Source of the DNA: an uncultured Aquimonas sp.
GTDB taxonomy: Bacteria > Pseudomonadota > Gammaproteobacteria > Xanthomonadales > Xanthomonadaceae
Reading direction: 5' to 3'
Length of the DNA: 9,119 bases
NCBI GenBank assembly: GCA_946481615.1
Contig: CAMLOR010000120.1
Location: 1 to 9,119, forward strand
Part shown: positions 5,749 through 9,119 of the stretch, piece by piece
Layout of the letters: each line of letters begins with the position of its first letter
Numbering within the stretch: the stretch's first letter is position 1
Position numbers and translations under genes: made by a program
Notes under the pieces: generated by a model
Told to the model about the DNA's origin: nothing
Seen by the model: only the letters and a program-made list of their open reading frames with translations
Databases searched by the model: none

Positions 5749-5863
5749 GGGGCGATTCTGCGCCCTCCGCCCCCCGCCGGTATGAGGGAAACCCCTCACT
5801 GAAGCTGAAGGAATTCCCGCATTTTCCGGCGAAGCGCGAACGCAGTCACAGCGCGCGGACCGT

Positions 5864-7219
5864 TCATCCGAGCGGCAGTTCGATGCGTGCCACGCAGCCG
5901 CGGCGATCGCCGCGGTCCTGCAGCGCGAGCGTGCCGCCGTGGCCTTCGACGATCTGCTGCGCCAGCACCAGCCCGATGCCGCTGCCGCCGGGCTTGGTGG
6001 TGAAGAACGGCACGAACAGATTGTCGGAACTCGCCAGGCCCAGCCCTTCGTCCAGCACTTCGATGCGCAGGCGCTCGCGCTCGCGCGACCAGCGCAGCTG
6101 CACGCCGCCCTGCTGCGGCTGCGAGGCCTCGACCGCGTTCTTGACGAGGTTGATGAGGGCCTGTTCGAGCTGATCGGAATCGACGTCGATCTCCACGTCG
6201 GGGCCGCTTTCCAGCTGCACCGGCAAACGCTGCTCGAGCGCCACCACGTGCTGCAGCAGCGGACGCAATTCGAGCCGCTGGCGCCTGGGCGGCGGCAGCC
6301 GCGCCAGGCTGGCATAGCCGACCATGAAACGCGCCAGCGCGTCGGCGCGATCGCCGATGACGCGCAGACCGTGGCGGGCATCCTCGTTCCAGTCTTCCGG
6401 CAGCGGCTGCATGCCGAGCAGCGATTGCACCGTGCCGGCCATCGACTTGATCGGCGCCAGCGAGTTGTTGAGCTCGTGCCCGAGCACGCGGATCAGGCGC
6501 TGCCAGGCTTGCCGTTCCTCTTCGCGCAAGGCGCGCGAAAGATCGGTGATCACGACGAGATCGTGCGGCAGGCCGCTTTCGCGGAAAGTGAAGCGGCGGA
6601 TGTCCCAGCGGCCGCTGCCGCCGGGGAAACCGCGCTTGAGGGTCTCGCTGCCTTCGATGCGCAGGGCGTCATCCAGGCCCAACTCCTCGGCACGCTTGCC
6701 CAGCGCGAAACCGGCGCGCATGGCGAGCAGGCGTTCGCCGGCCGGGTTGATCAAGCGCAGGCGGCCGCTGCCGTCGAAACTGAAGATCGCGATGTCGATG
6801 CTCGCGATGATCTTGCCCAGCAGCGCGCTGGTTTCCTCCACCTTCAACCGCTGATCGCGCAGGGTCTGCGAGAGCGTGTTGACCTCCCACACCACCTCGC
6901 CGATGGCGTCGCGGCGCTGCGCGCGCGAGCCGCGCAGGCTGTAGTCGCCCTCGCGCAGCGCCTCGAGCAGGTTCGCCAGCGTGTAGAGCGGATACACGAC
7001 CTGCCGCTGCAGGCGTGCCGCGAGGATGGCCGTGGCGGCGAGCCCGATCAACAACAGCGCCACCGTGAGCGGATCGGTCGCGCCGCGTTGCCACAACAGG
7101 ATCGCCGCCGTCACCAGGGCCGGTGTGGCCACCAGCCATCCCGACACCAGCACCTGCCGCTCGAACGTCATCGATTCGAGGCCGCGGGTCTTCTGTTTCG
7201 GCGTGGGCAGGTAGCTCAT
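5864..7219 (-). CDS. Membrane sensor histidine kinase (NtrY-like), partner of the sigma54 regulator
   Basis: 451-residue two-component sensor. Two TM segments lie near 26-43 and 51-68 with only a very short periplasmic loop, so the signal is probably sensed in or at the membrane. A HAMP-like linker (about 70-124), a PAS-like domain (about 130-226, GKIIASIDIAIFSFDGSGRL) and a DHp domain with phospho-acceptor His248 (RVLGHELNNSLAPIKS) follow. The HATPase_c domain shows N-box NLVKNAVEA (358-366), DEGLG (390-394) and GGSGIGLVLA (411-420). HELNNSLAPIK is characteristic of NtrY/NtrB-type kinases paired with sigma54 regulators. Start 7219 is the longest reasonable one, but no good ribosome binding site precedes it; Met17 (7171) is an alternative. 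It lies 275 bases after the regulator gene on the same strand, across a damaged repeat. The cognate partner is inferred from position. Confidence 0.93.
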   Translation of the reverse strand: MSYLPTPKQKTRGLESMTFERQVLVSGWLVATPALVTAAILLWQRGATDPLTVALLLIGLAATAILAARLQRQVVYPLYTLANLLEALREGDYSLRGSRAQRRDAIGEVVWEVNTLSQTLRDQRLKVEETSALLGKIIASIDIAIFSFDGSGRLRLINPAGERLLAMRAGFALGKRAEELGLDDALRIEGSETLKRGFPGGSGRWDIRRFTFRESGLPHDLVVITDLSRALREEERQAWQRLIRVLGHELNNSLAPIKSMAGTVQSLLGMQPLPEDWNEDARHGLRVIGDRADALARFMVGYASLARLPPPRRQRLELRPLLQHVVALEQRLPVQLESGPDVEIDVDSDQLEQALINLVKNAVEASQPQQGGVQLRWSRERERLRIEVLDEGLGLASSDNLFVPFFTTKPGGSGIGLVLAQQIVEGHGGTLALQDRGDRRGCVARIELPLG

Positions 7220-7270
7220 CGTGTCGTGGATTATGCGGTGCGGCGTGACGCGGAGGATGCCCAGGCCTCT

Positions 7271-7338
7271 CCGTCATTCCCGCGCAGGCGGGAATCCAGT
7301 GGCTTTGGCGATGCGCTTCAAAGTCACGGGGTCCCCGC
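7271..7338. repeat. Dispersed palindromic repeat, copy 2, right end lost
   Basis: Starts CCGTCATTCCCGCGCAGGCG like copy 1 at 1845, and keeps the loop GCGCTTCAAAGTCAC. It matches copy 1 through GGGTCCCCGC, but where copy 1 continues CCGAAGGGACGAC this one turns into a run of G. The left arm reads AATCCAGTGGCTTT against the copy 1 GCCCAGTGACTTGT. It lies between the regulator and kinase genes, where its hairpin could affect readthrough from one to the other. Confidence 0.82.
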
Positions 7339-7456
7339 GGGGGGGGGGCCCACGTGCGTCGGGTGGGCTCTGGCGGGGGGGGGGGGGCCGCCCCTGCAAG
7401 GGGGGGTGGTGTCGGCCGTATGGGGCCCCCGGGGGGGGCCCCCCCCCCCCACCCCC
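7339..7456. other. Poly-G/poly-C low-complexity tract, probable sequence artefact
   Basis: Within about 118 bases there are runs of 10 G (7339-7348), 13 G (7375-7387), 7 G (7400-7406), 8 G (7431-7438) and 12 C (7439-7450). Nothing comparable occurs elsewhere in the window. It begins exactly where the right arm of the palindromic repeat should be, and G runs facing C runs are what poly-G errors from both strands would give. It is non-coding, between the regulator stop (7495) and kinase start (7219). If real, it would be a strong G-quadruplex candidate. No gene is supported here. Confidence 0.7.
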
Positions 7457-7494
7457 GCAAGAGCACCGCCACAACCCCACGCGCACCACCTGCT

Positions 7495-8865
<1,371 letters not shown>

Positions 8866-8879
8866 GGCGCAAGCATACG

Positions 8880-9119
8880 TCAGGCCGCCGCGGCGGCATC
8901 CTTCATCCAGCCGTCGAACAACTCGACGGTGCGGTGCGCGCGCGCCGCGTATTGCGGGTTGTGCGTCACCTGCACGATGGTGGTGCCTTCGCGGTTCAAC
9001 TCGGCCAGCAGCTCCATGATCATGTCGCCCTGCGAGGAATGCAGCGCGCCGGTCGGCTCGTCGGCCAGCAGCAGCCGCGGCCGCGTGATCACCGCGCGTG
9101 CCACCGCCACCAGCTGCTG
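8880..9119 (-). CDS. MacB/LolD-type ABC transporter ATPase, C-terminal part (5' end outside window)
   Basis: The last 79 residues of an ABC ATPase, entering at the right edge just after the expected LSGGQ signature. It starts QQLVAVARAVITRPRLLLAD. Walker B LLLADEP is followed by D-loop TGALHSSQG, the helix MIMELLAELNREG, the strand TTIVQVTHNP with the switch (H-loop) His, and the end RTVELFDGWMK. This is the compact architecture of MacB/LolD/FtsE-type ATPases, which lack extra C-terminal domains. The D-loop carries His where most family members have Asp (TGALD/TGNLD). It is upstream of the regulator gene by 14 bases in one operon. It probably powers the permease at 3059-5476 and perhaps further permeases outside the window. 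The 5' end and Walker A motif cannot be seen. Confidence 0.93.
   Translation of the reverse strand, partial: QQLVAVARAVITRPRLLLADEPTGALHSSQGDMIMELLAELNREGTTIVQVTHNPQYAARAHRTVELFDGWMKDAAAAA

Noticed and set aside
5783..5798. Small hairpin TGAGGG-AAAC-CCCTCA between the kinase and the small gene
   Set aside because: Short stem with no T-tract on either strand, so not a credible terminator; no other evidence of function.
6669..7472. Long minus-strand open frame rich in Gly/Pro across the repeat and poly-G region
   Set aside because: It runs over the homopolymer tract and the kinase gene in the wrong frame; a product of high GC, not a gene.

Overview
The window is high-GC (roughly 70 %) bacterial chromosome. 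It reads as a gammaproteobacterium of the Xanthomonadales (Lysobacter/Luteimonas/Xanthomonas-like). The reasons are a HisS N-terminus that matches my memory of that group, a tRNA-Pro(CGG) with encoded CCA, and dispersed inverted repeats containing TCATTCCCGCGCAGGCGGG, a kind common in these genomes. The lineage call is recognition from memory, not a search.

Layout. Positions 1-421 (-) hold the 5' part of hisS with a TTG start. Divergent from it, a sigma70-type promoter drives tRNA-Pro(CGG) at 522-598, followed by a clean intrinsic terminator. Positions 742-1321 (+) hold a toxin-first, overlapping type II toxin-antitoxin-like pair whose antitoxin appears to lack about 11 residues of its helix-turn-helix. 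Positions 1369-1686 (-) and 2049-2834 (-) encode two unrelated secreted proteins of unknown function, one very acidic and one Gly/Asn/Pro-rich, each with its own hairpin terminator. A roughly 80-bp imperfect palindromic repeat lies between them.

The rest (3000-9119) looks like one functional locus. An 805-residue MacB/FtsX-type double permease (ADOP-like, 3059-5476, +) is preceded by an almost perfect sigma54 (-24/-12) promoter. It converges, through a shared CTAG stop, on a small gene of unknown function (5473-5748, -). Beyond that, on the minus strand in transcription order, lie the end of a MacB-type ABC ATPase (9119-8880), a sigma54-dependent response regulator (8865-7495) and its probable sensor kinase (7219-5864). 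The simplest model is that the kinase phosphorylates the regulator, which drives RNA polymerase-sigma54 at the permease promoter. The permease and ATPase would then form a MacB-like envelope or efflux machine. The 275-bp gap between regulator and kinase holds a second, damaged repeat copy that runs into abnormal poly-G/poly-C tracts, which look like a sequencing or assembly problem.

The most interesting item is the self-contained regulatory circuit: the sigma54 promoter, its candidate upstream binding sites, and the linked regulator that carries GAFTDA instead of GAFTGA.
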